A DNA stretch of 64,000 bases from Mastigocoleus testarum BC008 (GTDB lineage Bacteria; Cyanobacteriota; Cyanobacteriia; Cyanobacteriales; Nostocaceae), in contig NZ_LMTZ01000146.1 of the NCBI RefSeq assembly GCF_001456025.1, forward strand, positions 1 to 64,000, given 5' to 3'. The notes beneath the pieces were generated by a model. It saw nothing but the letters and a program-made list of their open reading frames with translations, made no database searches and was not told where the DNA came from. Shown here one piece after another: positions 38,268-46,712 of the stretch. The position numbers and the translations under genes were made by a program. Each line of letters opens with the position of its first letter. Position 1 is the stretch's first letter.

Positions 38268-38870
38268 ATGCTTATGGAAGATTTGAAGACAACTTCTCAT
38301 GCACTAAAAGAATGGGCAGTTGCTATTAAAGCCTTGGAAACAGGTAAAACGATTATGTTGCTTCGTAAAGGAGGCATTCATGAAAGAGGTGGTAGTTTCC
38401 ATGTTGCTCAAAAGGAAGTTTTGCTATATCCGACCTATGAGCACCAACAGGCATTTATGCTCAAATCTGAGTACGCCGATATCATCTCTCCTGTAACACC
38501 TGGTTGGCGTCCAGAAACGGTTCGAATTAGTAGTTGGGCTTCTATTACTGACATTTTGCCAATTAATAATGAATCAATTGTTAATTTGCTACTACCGTTT
38601 CATATTTGGAACAAATACTTTATTTGTGATCGCTTGAAGTGGAAGCCATCACAACCACTGTATGTTCTATTACTAAGAACTTATAAGTTACCCCAAAGCC
38701 AAGAAATTATCTATCGTCGGCAATATGCGGGTTGTAAATCGTGGATTGATTTAGCGGAACATGTTGATGTTTCTCGTTCAACACCAGTATTAGGAGATTA
38801 TATTTACTCACAATTAGTTGAGAAAATTCGCAGTTTAATTGGTGACAAACTATATGCTCCATCCGTATAG
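38268..38870 (+). CDS. DUF1802-family protein
   Basis: 200 aa. The sequence follows the DUF1802 pattern: HALKEWAVAIKALETGKTIMLLRKGGIHERGG.F and LLYPTYEHQQ near the N-terminus, then W..I.DILPI and FICDRLKWKPSQPLYVLLLRTYKL. Cytoplasmic, widespread in cyanobacteria, function unknown. A second ATG six bases downstream is also possible. Confidence 0.85.
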   Translation: MLMEDLKTTSHALKEWAVAIKALETGKTIMLLRKGGIHERGGSFHVAQKEVLLYPTYEHQQAFMLKSEYADIISPVTPGWRPETVRISSWASITDILPINNESIVNLLLPFHIWNKYFICDRLKWKPSQPLYVLLLRTYKLPQSQEIIYRRQYAGCKSWIDLAEHVDVSRSTPVLGDYIYSQLVEKIRSLIGDKLYAPSV

Positions 38871-39139
38871 TACGGGATTATCTAGCGTTAAGTATTTATA
38901 GATACACGCAATATTTTTAACCACAGTTTATATTGGATGCATGCAAGTACCTAACAATAACTTATTTGCAAAATTGCTTACGTATCTGTATTGTAAAGCC
39001 TACAATGTCTGTGGTTTTTTATATTGCAACTAATTTCAAGTATTTAATTCGGGTATTTAAAACTTGCAAAAATATCACTTAAAAGTATAAATACTAACGT
39101 CAGTTCGTGCATCTCCAAATAAATAAAAGGGAGTTTGTT

Positions 39140-39358
39140 GTGAAAGGACAAATGTGCTGGTTATCTCGTTCTGGTCAGGATGGTGAGAAAATTTTACATT
39201 TGCGCTGTGCATCTCACGAACCATGGCGTCCATATACAGCTTTTGGAAAATATATTGAGCCAGATTACCAAATTCCTGGCGGTTCTAAAGGTTTTGCAAC
39301 TTACCAAAAACTATTGAAAGCTGGTTGGACTTTATTACCAAGCAATCCAGAAAAATAA
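39140..39358 (+). CDS. Small conserved cyanobacterial protein, unknown
   Basis: 72 aa from the GTG at 39140, chosen because AAGGGAG sits 5 bp before it; a longer frame from 39107 lacks such a site. Aromatic-rich core (MCWLSRSGQDGEKILHLRC, PWRPYTAFGKYIEPDYQIPGGSKGF). No motif known to me. Confidence 0.6.
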   Translation: MKGQMCWLSRSGQDGEKILHLRCASHEPWRPYTAFGKYIEPDYQIPGGSKGFATYQKLLKAGWTLLPSNPEK

Positions 39359-39479
39359 TTCACTGTCGCTCTACACACACAGGCTTGTTTGAAACTCCTA
39401 CCCCCAGAAAGAGTGGGCTTTGTGCCCCTAAGCTATAAACTATAAGTTGAAATATTAAAATTCAGGTATAGGTTTTTCT

Positions 39480-39842
39480 GTGCCACGCAAACGTTTGATC
39501 ATCGAAATGGCTATGGGAATTGACCAACACGGACAAGAACCCACAGTCGCAGCAGCAAGGGCGGTAAGAAATGCGATCGCTCATAATGCTTTACCTGGTG
39601 TTTGGGAAGTTGCTGGTTTAAACGATCCAAATGAGATGATAGTGGAGGTACAAGTCGCGGTACCTTATCCAGAACAAGTAAGAGAAGAAGAAGTTTTAGC
39701 TGTATTACCTTTTGGTAAGAAGACTCTGACACTTGAATCTGGTGGGATGGTAGTTGAAGGAAAAGCCATTCCCGTTCTTAAAGACAAGAATGACGAAATG
39801 TTGATTGCAGTTGCAGCAGTAACAGTCCTAATTGAGAATTAA
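39480..39842 (+). CDS. Lin0512-family protein
   Basis: 120 aa, GTG start. The family pattern is clear: RLIIEMAMGIDQHGQEPTVAAARAVRNAI near the N-terminus, then IVEVQVAVPYPEQV and GKAIPVLKDKNDEMLIAVAAVTVLI. Small alpha/beta protein related to ring-forming cyclic-hydrazide-type folds; function unknown. Stand-alone. Confidence 0.85.
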   Translation: MPRKRLIIEMAMGIDQHGQEPTVAAARAVRNAIAHNALPGVWEVAGLNDPNEMIVEVQVAVPYPEQVREEEVLAVLPFGKKTLTLESGGMVVEGKAIPVLKDKNDEMLIAVAAVTVLIEN

Positions 39843-40018
39843 TAACTGGGTTAATAGGAAACAACAAACTGCTGTTACAATGCTAAGCCAGGGTAAACAA
39901 CTTACTGCCCATGTGAATTAAGAATCCTAGGGTTCTGCGCATGGGCTACCTTATTTTAAACTGCAATAAACATCTTGATATTGCAAATTTTAGTCGCTCG
40001 GGAAAGGAAGTTAAATTC

Positions 40019-40405
40019 ATGTCGCCAGAAGCAATCGAAGAAGTAATAGCCACCTACTACGCGAATATGGCGGCGATGAATCCTCAGGGATGGGTAGAAA
40101 ACTTTGCCGAAGATGCTGTGAGTCACGATCCAGTGGGCGAACCACCCGCTAAAGTCCATGAGGGATTTCGGGAATTTATTGGACAACTACAAGCTGTATT
40201 TTCAAGCCTTGAAGCCACCACAGAACATATTTTTATTGCCGGTCATGAAGCTGCTGTAAAGTGGAAAATCCAAGGAATTAGCAAAACTAACAAAACTGTA
40301 ATCTTTGAAGGTATAACTGTATTTGAATTTAATGATTCCGGAAAAATTAAAACAACCCGAGCCTACTGGGATCCTGCAGCAATGGTGGCACAATTACGTT
40401 CTTAA
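40019..40405 (+). CDS. SnoaL/ketosteroid-isomerase-like (NTF2-fold) protein
   Basis: 128 aa from the ATG at 40019, which follows GGAAAGGAAG at 40001; the longer open frame from 39941 has no such site. NTF2-like pattern: ATYYANMAAMNPQGWVENFAEDAVSHDPVGEPP, HIFIAGHEAAVKWKIQGISK and a final KIKTTRAYWDPAAM. Members bind small hydrophobic ligands or isomerise them; which one is unknown here. Confidence 0.85.
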   Translation: MSPEAIEEVIATYYANMAAMNPQGWVENFAEDAVSHDPVGEPPAKVHEGFREFIGQLQAVFSSLEATTEHIFIAGHEAAVKWKIQGISKTNKTVIFEGITVFEFNDSGKIKTTRAYWDPAAMVAQLRS

Positions 40406-40514
40406 AGCATATTTATCCCCTCAATTACTGTTAACTCAACTAAAATTAGGCATATGTGGAAGTCTCTGGTTGTAAGTCCGAAAGACGTTTACTAACCTAA
40501 TTCCAGTCAAAACT

Positions 40515-40853
40515 ATGTCTCAAGAAAATGAAAATGCCCTTCCAGTATCTGATTTGAGTAAGCTTAAATTAGTACACTTTGCGGACTTAATTAGAGCAGC
40601 ACAATTAATTTATGACCCAGGGAAGGGGGTATCTGGGGTGTTTAGAGAGATCAACTGGTCAGAATTTGGCATTCCTTATGAAGTTGCGGAAAATCTCAAA
40701 CATCTTGGTAAAGAGTACCAGTACTCTTCTCCTCACATACCCGTTGAGGATATTTGGAGCAAACTGAATCTAGAAACTCGTGTTTGGTTTCTGGAAAACA
40801 AAGATAATTTGTGGGAAATCGAAGAATTTTTCCCTGCTCTTGATGAAGATTAA
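40515..40853 (+). CDS. Hypothetical protein, unknown
   Basis: 112 aa, acidic, no signal peptide or membrane segment. Readable pattern (LSKLKLVHFADLIRAAQLIYDPGK, SKLNLETRVWFLENKDNLWEIEEFFPALDED), but no family recognised. Codon use and composition match its neighbours. Confidence 0.55.
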   Translation: MSQENENALPVSDLSKLKLVHFADLIRAAQLIYDPGKGVSGVFREINWSEFGIPYEVAENLKHLGKEYQYSSPHIPVEDIWSKLNLETRVWFLENKDNLWEIEEFFPALDED

Positions 40854-41779
40854 AATTGATTTACTCACTTCAAGCTATTGTTAACTTGAGGTCGTAAAAG
40901 CAAATTTTTTCCATAAATTTGGTGGAGACGTTTAATACAGCGTCTCTACAAACTTTTCAGACTTTTACGATCGTAATTCTTAACTTACCATTCCAAAGTA
41001 CAGCTTAAACTAAGTTAGGTATTTAAATTAATCAAATCTTAACTACCACTGAGTTATAATTACGATCCCAGCCATATATCCATTCAATGTATTATTTCGC
41101 ACGTAATTTTAAGTTGCCCAGTGCTACGATTCTGTATACTTTAATCAAATAACTTTGTTAACAACAATGAATAGGAATTTGAGTTACTTGTTTGCGAAAA
41201 GGGTTAACTTTGATTTGTAGAGGAATCGTTTAAGTACTGCGACCTAGAATAACGGGCATTACCAAACCATAATATGTAGAGTCTGTTTTGGGTTTTGCAG
41301 CCTAACTTTGATTTACTGATTAAATAAGTAAAACTTGTTAATTAAGATTTCTCACACAAAAAATAAAATTAGGGTTGTACTTGGGCTGTGACACAATTGG
41401 TTTGTACTTTAGATGCCGCTTACATAATTTGTAAACTTGCTTACTTGTCACGACAAAATCAAAGCAGAGATCTAATGTCTGCTGTAACTTTTAATTCTCT
41501 ATTTTAAAGCTACCCATTGTGGCTACATTCTTAGCTTAATTTACACTGATGCAAAGCTAAAGACGAAATTTTGAGTATATGCTATTATCTTGCCTACCTG
41601 TACCTACATGCAAGAAAATACTGATACACTCTTGATTGTGATACTTGAATTACTGATGTCAAAACGACAACTCAAAAAAAATCATCTAATATTTGAGATA
41701 TTTTATTAACTTGGGTGTATACTACCGATCTCAACTGAAACTTAGAACTTTATCAACGTATTATTAAAGTGTTTGTAAT
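40854..41779. promoter_or_regulatory. Long leader/promoter region of hetR
   Basis: 926 bp without a gene directly before hetR. In Nostoc/Anabaena hetR is known to have several promoters as far as ~730 bp upstream, so most of this may be regulatory. A GAGACG-type inverted repeat sits at 40923-40948. No perfect NtcA box (GTA-N8-TAC) was found by eye. Confidence 0.5.
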
Positions 41780-42679
41780 ATGACTAACGATGTAGATCTG
41801 ATTAAACGCTTAGACCCCAGCGCGATGGATCAGATCATGCTCTACTTAGCATTTAGTGCAATGCGAACTAGCGGGCACAGACATGGGGCTTTTCTTGATG
41901 CAGCAGCAACTGCGGCAAAATGTGCTATTTACATGACCTACCTGGAGCAAGGGGAAAACCTGCGAATGACTGGTCATTTACACCATCTAGAGCCAAAGCG
42001 GGTTAAAGTCATTGTTGAAGAAGTACGACAAGCATTAACCAAAGGTAAACTATTAAAAATGCTTGGTTCTCAAGAACCTCGCTACCTGATTCAGTTACCT
42101 TACGTCTGGATGGAAAAATATCCTTGGCAACCAGGACGCTCTCGTATTCCGGGCACAAGTTTAACAAGTGAAGAAAAAAAACAGATAGAGCAGAAGTTAC
42201 CATCAAATTTACCTGACGCTCAACTAATTACCTCATTTGAGTTTCTTGACCTCATCGAGTTTCTCCACAATAGGTCTCAGGAAGACTTTCCTCCAAAAAA
42301 CCAAATGCCTTTAAGTGAAGCATTGGCAGAACATATCAAACGTCGTCTACTTTATTCGGGAACCGTTTCCCGCATTGACTCACCTTGGGGCATGCCTTTC
42401 TACGCACTTACTCGTCCATATTACGCAACTGCTAATGACGAAGAGCGTAAATACATCATGGTAGAAGATACTGCACGATTTTTCCGCATGATGAGAGATT
42501 GGTCAGAAAAACAGCCTAATGTCAAAAGAATTTTAGAGACATTAAATATCCCATCAGGGCGCTTTCAAGAAGCTTACGAAGAATTAGATGAAATTATTCG
42601 CGCTTGGGCAGATAAATATCATCAAGAAGGTGAGACCTCGATGGTATTACAAATGGTATTTGGCGAACAAGACGAATAA
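41780..42679 (+). CDS. hetR: Heterocyst differentiation master regulator HetR
   Basis: 299 aa, exactly the family length. Nearly every residue of the DNA-binding N-terminus is the conserved HetR sequence: LIKRLDPSAMDQIMLYLAFS, MRTSGHRHGAFLDAAATAAK, LEPKRVKVIVEEVRQAL. The flap (~99-216) and hood (~217-299) follow, ending EELDEIIRAWADKYHQ. The hood differs from Nostoc mainly after residue ~245, near the region that binds the PatS/HetN RGSGR signal, but the E/D residues of the pocket are kept. HetR is a dimeric transcription factor that starts heterocyst development; it is also found in some non-heterocystous filamentous species. ATG start at 41780. Confidence 0.97.
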   Translation: MTNDVDLIKRLDPSAMDQIMLYLAFSAMRTSGHRHGAFLDAAATAAKCAIYMTYLEQGENLRMTGHLHHLEPKRVKVIVEEVRQALTKGKLLKMLGSQEPRYLIQLPYVWMEKYPWQPGRSRIPGTSLTSEEKKQIEQKLPSNLPDAQLITSFEFLDLIEFLHNRSQEDFPPKNQMPLSEALAEHIKRRLLYSGTVSRIDSPWGMPFYALTRPYYATANDEERKYIMVEDTARFFRMMRDWSEKQPNVKRILETLNIPSGRFQEAYEELDEIIRAWADKYHQEGETSMVLQMVFGEQDE

Positions 42680-43440
42680 AAGCCTTGAATCTACGTAATA
42701 TTTATCTTTTCCTCGCAGAAAGGATTTAACAACTAATCAAGAGATTAAGAATCTATCTTTAGGTTGATTTTTATAGGGCTGCAAAAATTAAGCATTTCAG
42801 TTTAGGTTTTAGTCTTTCAGGAAAGGGAGTGTTTCTAATTTGCAGAAAAATCAAATCTAGACTTAGTTTGTTTAAACAAAATGAGTAAGTAGAGATTTTT
42901 GAATCTACTGTGGATATGTTCTGAAAGATTAATGAAGCAAATAAATTGCCCATATAACTAATTGCCTAGCAAGTTAGTTGTTAAATAATTTATACTTTGT
43001 CGGGGCCGCATCTAAAATTATTTATTTTACAATCCAAATTTTATTTGGAAATCTAATTTCAACTATTTGCACCTTGATTTGGATTACAGTAATCCAAAAT
43101 ACAAGAATAATTCTAGTTTATTTTTGACGACGTAGACTTATCAATTACCTACTTTGGGTGTATACCTACAATATCGAACAAATGGGTATGGGCTGTAAAA
43201 CCTATACCCAAAATAATATTTAGGTTTGGAAAAAAGTACATTTAAAATATACCGCTCCAAAAAAATAATGGGATGTAGGGTGAAATGCTTGTAGGGCTTG
43301 AGGGATGAAGGGTAAAGTACATGTAGGGTTTCAGGACTCGGGTGTGTAGCTCCTCATTATCATTATTTGCTTGGGGAATTCATCACTGACTGCAAATTTT
43401 CATAAAAACCTCGCGGTAGTTTATGCTAACGCACAGACGC
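42680..43440. other. Intergenic between hetR and the IsrB element
   Basis: AT-rich, no gene. A loose direct repeat (gtagggcttgaggga / gtagggtttcagga) lies at 43290-43335. Confidence 0.5.
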
Positions 43441-43577
43441 GGCGTAGCCGAACGCTGCGCTAAGGAAACTCAGCCTATTTATAGCTGAGAGGAACAGCGC
43501 TTGGACGCGCTACGCGAACGGACCCCGCAACAACGCAAGTTGCAAGGGAACGCCGAGCAAGAAACGCCCCGGTGGTT

Positions 43578-44654
43578 TTAACCACATTGGACAATTAAGC
43601 CGTTAGAGCGTTTAAGTAGTTGAATTTTATTTCTAGAAAACTGGCCAAGCCGTTTCCAGTCAGCATTGCTGACAGAAATTTGTGTTTTGGTGTCACCGCT
43701 CACCCAACCTCTAACGATTTTCTTTCCTTGATTTGCCTCAACGTAATCGCCTTTTCTAAATCCGTGCCTGGTGACAGTTCCGCCATATTTGCGACGGCTG
43801 CCACCCTTGCTGAATTGCAATAAATGCAACTGACGGCGACTGACGGGAGGGCGACGAATAACAGTTAATGGACAAGCAGTAACATCAACACTGCCAACCC
43901 AACCTCTAGAATTAACTGAGGTAACTTGATAACTCATGAATTGACTGGCAGCTAAGGCAATGCCATCTACGGCATGGGTAGCTACTACGGCGTCAGACTT
44001 GGAGTCCTTTTGTTTGATTAAACCTAATTCACGTCGTATTTGTGCCGTCTGCCAACCCTCAATAGTTTCAATCCCGTAATCAAAACTTAATCTGTCTAAC
44101 TGCCATTCTTGAGCGACCATTACAGGACTAAATCCTTTATTGCCGTATGCTTTAACTCGCTCAATTACTACATTAAATAACAGTGGAAATAATCTTTCTA
44201 GTTCGTCAAGCACCCGTTTCTCTAGGTCACGATTAGCTCTGATTGAAGGGGGGATTTTATTTTGACGACGATTGTCAAATCTTTTTTGTCTGTGAGCACG
44301 TTGGCGCACCGGTAAATTGCGGTTAATTCTCCGACTGCGGCGAGTACGACGCATCATCCCTCGTTGCTCCATCAATACTTTGACTTTCTGGAATGGTAAA
44401 TACAAATGTCCTAACCACAAGGTAAATTTGGCTGACTGTACCGCAATGCCCGTAAAGTGTTTCCCTGGATCAATTCCAACTGCGATACGTTGTTCTTTAC
44501 GGTCACTTGGCTCAAAAGTCAATTGAATTGCAAATACCTGTAAATCGTTTTTGTACACCTTGGCTCTACCTTCTTTTAGCCAACGTCGAGCCCTGCTGGG
44601 TTTTGTTGGCATCAAAGCCCTACCATTTTTATCGATCACTGGAACTCTTAACAT
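43578..44654 (-). CDS. isrB: IsrB-type RuvC-only, IscB-related RNA-guided nuclease
   Basis: 358 aa from the ATG at 44654, which has GAGG eight bases upstream; a TTG five codons earlier is also open. N-terminal PLMP domain: GRALMPTKPSRARRWLKEGRAKV, the IscB hallmark. RuvC-I GIDPGKHFTGIAV (Asp62), Arg-rich bridge helix MMRRTRRSRRINR, RuvC-II VVIERVKAYG (Glu165), RuvC-III HAVDGIALA (His227/Asp230). Only ~60 residues lie between RuvC-II and III, with no CxxC or HNH motif, so it is IsrB rather than IscB. Characterised IsrB proteins nick DNA guided by an omega-RNA; here the leader supplies a candidate RNA. The catalytic residues look intact. The role in the host is unknown. Confidence 0.85.
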   Translation of the reverse strand: MLRVPVIDKNGRALMPTKPSRARRWLKEGRAKVYKNDLQVFAIQLTFEPSDRKEQRIAVGIDPGKHFTGIAVQSAKFTLWLGHLYLPFQKVKVLMEQRGMMRRTRRSRRINRNLPVRQRAHRQKRFDNRRQNKIPPSIRANRDLEKRVLDELERLFPLLFNVVIERVKAYGNKGFSPVMVAQEWQLDRLSFDYGIETIEGWQTAQIRRELGLIKQKDSKSDAVVATHAVDGIALAASQFMSYQVTSVNSRGWVGSVDVTACPLTVIRRPPVSRRQLHLLQFSKGGSRRKYGGTVTRHGFRKGDYVEANQGKKIVRGWVSGDTKTQISVSNADWKRLGQFSRNKIQLLKRSNGLIVQCG

Positions 44655-44669
44655 GGATATAATCCTCAA

Positions 44670-44880
44670 GAGTAAAGTTATTAGTCCCCTCGGCTACCGT
44701 TAACAACATGTCTTGCCCTGACGCAACGTCTAAACAATTAGACTTGAAGATAATACAGACTGGGGAAGCATCGGTAAGTTCGTAGCAGTTAACGGAACGG
44801 CTTATAACCTAGTCAATTCTCAGTAAGAACTGTTTCTTACAAGCTCAGCGGCTTTAGCCCTGAGTTATTGACCCTTGAAC
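44670..44880 (-). ncRNA. HEARO / omega-RNA-like structured leader of isrB
   Basis: Lies immediately 5' of isrB, where IscB/IsrB elements encode their guide RNA (the HEARO motif). Read on the minus strand, the pieces are: a left-end hairpin (stems CTCAG/CTGAG and GGC/GCC), a 7-bp hairpin (gtaagaa/ttcttac, 44823-44840), a long-range 8-bp helix (44788-44795 with 44697-44704, ccgttaac/gttaacgg) and a 6-bp hairpin (gtctaa/ttagac, 44728-44743). The guide would lie just outside the left end, about 44865-44895. Fit to the HEARO consensus was not computed. Confidence 0.6.
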
Positions 44881-44963
44881 CTATTGCAGACTGTTAATTA
44901 GCCTTTACCATTATCTATGGCTATAAATTCTTGTATTTAATACTATTTCCCTTAGCAAAAACC

Positions 44964-45016
44964 TATCCATTTTGATAAATAACCTATCCATTTTGATAAA
45001 TAGTGGATAGGTTGCA
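44964..45016. repeat. 21-bp direct repeat plus inverted arm
   Basis: Unit aacctatccattttgataaat occurs twice in tandem, followed by tggataggtt, the inverse of its first ten bases. It lies just downstream of the Cys-repeat protein gene and may form its 3' hairpin. Confidence 0.65.
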
Positions 45017-45047
45017 AATTGTATTTCGAGCTTAAATTTTTGCCATA

Positions 45048-45548
45048 TCAAGGCGAAATATTAGTTATAGGATCGCTTGCATCAATACAGGTTTCCATGG
45101 CTTGGGTAGGAACAAGATCGATTTCGCTTCTTAAACCAACTACACACTGAGCAAAACGTATTGGTAAGAGACTGCGATCGCAAAAATTTAAAACTTCTGG
45201 GTCAACAGATTCTTTACTGTTTCTACTTATACCGACTACACAACTTGCTAATTCCTCAGGACGTCGTGCTTTTTCACAAGATGCTAGCGCATCTTTAGCT
45301 TCCAACTGAGTCTGTTTAACAATTTTCGTCAGACATGTGGATAATCTTTGTGGATAAAGTGCTCTAGCGCAAGCTTTTGACGCGGCTTCCGGACTAACAT
45401 TACTATTTACTAATCTTCCCGCACATACTCGGTAACCATTTGTTTGTCTGCTAAAAACAGCATCTGCCGGACTTGGAAAAGAAATTACTACAACACCAGC
45501 AACTGATAATACTGGTACAGCGATTTTCATTAATTTATGTAGAAGCAT
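45048..45548 (-). CDS. Exported protein with Cys repeat motifs, unknown
   Basis: 166 aa from the internal ATG at 45548, chosen because it opens a proper signal peptide (MKIAVPVLSVAGVVVISF, cut after ADA); the open frame reaches 45650. The mature part repeats a C-x~8-11-[PR]-x3-L/F-x2-C motif: YPQRLSTCLTKIV, RRPEELASCVVGI, LLPIRFAQCVVGL. This suggests three copies of a small disulphide-stabilised helical unit. No known function; looks like a periplasmic cyanobacterial family. Confidence 0.6.
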   Translation of the reverse strand: MLLHKLMKIAVPVLSVAGVVVISFPSPADAVFSRQTNGYRVCAGRLVNSNVSPEAASKACARALYPQRLSTCLTKIVKQTQLEAKDALASCEKARRPEELASCVVGISRNSKESVDPEVLNFCDRSLLPIRFAQCVVGLRSEIDLVPTQAMETCIDASDPITNISP

Positions 45549-46032
45549 TCCAGTACCTATATCATTGAAGTTATATTTTTGCTGTTCTCCAGTGTTCTTA
45601 TACTCAGAACGTGAATTCAAAATATGCCTGTTGTTTGATTTGAATAGCATTAAATATCTCCAAACACCATAATTATTGCTATTTCATCATATTAATCTCC
45701 TTCTAGAAAGCTTGATTAATGTGAATTATATTTCTTTCCGTTAAAAGCTTTTAATTATATAACCTCAGGAAATATAGGGCTGTGGCTTGAGGTCAGAACA
45801 TTTCCTGTTCCCTCTTCCCTGGTCCCTTCTTCGCAAAATATAATTTCCTAACCTATGTGCTTAATGCTGTAAATACAATTTATTGTTATGAGACGCTAGA
45901 TAATTCACCCATGCTCTCAGGCAAATTAAGATATTGACAAAATTGACTAAAAAATTCTCGCATTTTTAGCCAAGGAATGTCACAATGGTATGTCTGAGTA
46001 AAATTTAAAGAGGAATATAGTTAAGGAAACTC
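45549..46032. other. Divergent intergenic between the Cys-repeat protein and rpsD
   Basis: Holds both promoters. The rpsD start is preceded by AAGGAAA. No S4 autoregulatory RNA was recognised. Confidence 0.5.
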
Positions 46033-46641
46033 ATGTCCCGATATAGAGGACCACGTCTAAGAATTACACGCCGCCTGGGAGAATTGCCAGGATTGACTCG
46101 CAAAAGTGCTAGACGCGCTTATCCTCCCGGTCAACACGGTCAGAATCGTAAAAAGCGCTCCGAGTACGCTATTCGTTTGGAAGAAAAGCAGAAACTTCGC
46201 TATAACTACGGTCTCACAGAAAAGCAATTGCTGCGTTATGTGCGTAAAGCCAGACGCGTAACAGGTTCTACCGGACAGGTACTACTGCAATTGTTAGAAA
46301 TGCGTTTGGATAATACCATTTTCCGTTTAGGTATGGCTCCAACAATCCCGGCTGCACGTCAGTTGGTAAATCACGGTCATATTTTGATTAATGGTAAAGA
46401 AGTCAATATTGCTAGCTACCAATGTCGTCCTGGAGAAGTTATTACTGTCAGGAATAATGACAGGTCACGCAAGATGGTAGAAACCAATTTACAATATCCG
46501 GGCTTGGCTAATCTTCCCAGTCATCTGGAATTTGATAAAAATACTATGACTGGTAAGGTTAACGGTCTATGCGAACGTGAATGGGTGGCACTTAATATCA
46601 ACGAACTGCTGGTGGTGGAATACTACTCACGGAAAGCTTAA
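46033..46641 (+). CDS. rpsD: 30S ribosomal protein S4
   Basis: 202 aa, full length. N-terminus SRYRGPRLRITRRLGELPGLTRKSARRAYPPGQHG and the S4 RNA-binding domain (~93-155; MRLDNTIFRLGMAPTIPAARQLVNHGHILING) are standard cyanobacterial S4. A zinc-independent form, with no Cys cluster at the start. S4 binds 16S rRNA early in 30S assembly. Single gene, convergent with moaA; a small hairpin lies in the 71-bp gap. Confidence 0.98.
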   Translation: MSRYRGPRLRITRRLGELPGLTRKSARRAYPPGQHGQNRKKRSEYAIRLEEKQKLRYNYGLTEKQLLRYVRKARRVTGSTGQVLLQLLEMRLDNTIFRLGMAPTIPAARQLVNHGHILINGKEVNIASYQCRPGEVITVRNNDRSRKMVETNLQYPGLANLPSHLEFDKNTMTGKVNGLCEREWVALNINELLVVEYYSRKA

Positions 46642-46673
46642 AAAAATCGTTGGTGGTCAATGGTCAGTAGTCA

Positions 46674-46692
46674 GTCAGTTAATAAAACTGAC
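46674..46692. terminator. Hairpin between rpsD and moaA
   Basis: gtcagtt / aactgac with a 5-nt loop; a T-run follows 13 bp later on the plus strand. Could end both convergent transcripts. Confidence 0.5.
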
Positions 46693-46712
46693 AACTGACT
46701 TGTCACTTTTTC

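Larger units (their letters stand above)
43440..44880 (-). mobile_element. IS200/IS605-like non-autonomous element carrying IsrB
   Basis: Bounded by two 21-nt hairpins with the same 5-bp stem CTCAG/CTGAG: right end at 43469-43489, left end at 44844-44864, both in the same relative position to the ORF. Between them lie the isrB gene and its structured leader. No Y1 TnpA gene is present, so mobility would need help in trans. A GC-rich palindrome cluster (43495-43560, gcgcgctacgcg-type) has been added near the right end. Exact ends cannot be set without an empty-site sequence. Confidence 0.6.

Noticed and set aside
43578..44654. Full IscB or Cas9-like nuclease
   Set aside because: No HNH between RuvC-II and III and only 358 aa, so IsrB fits better.
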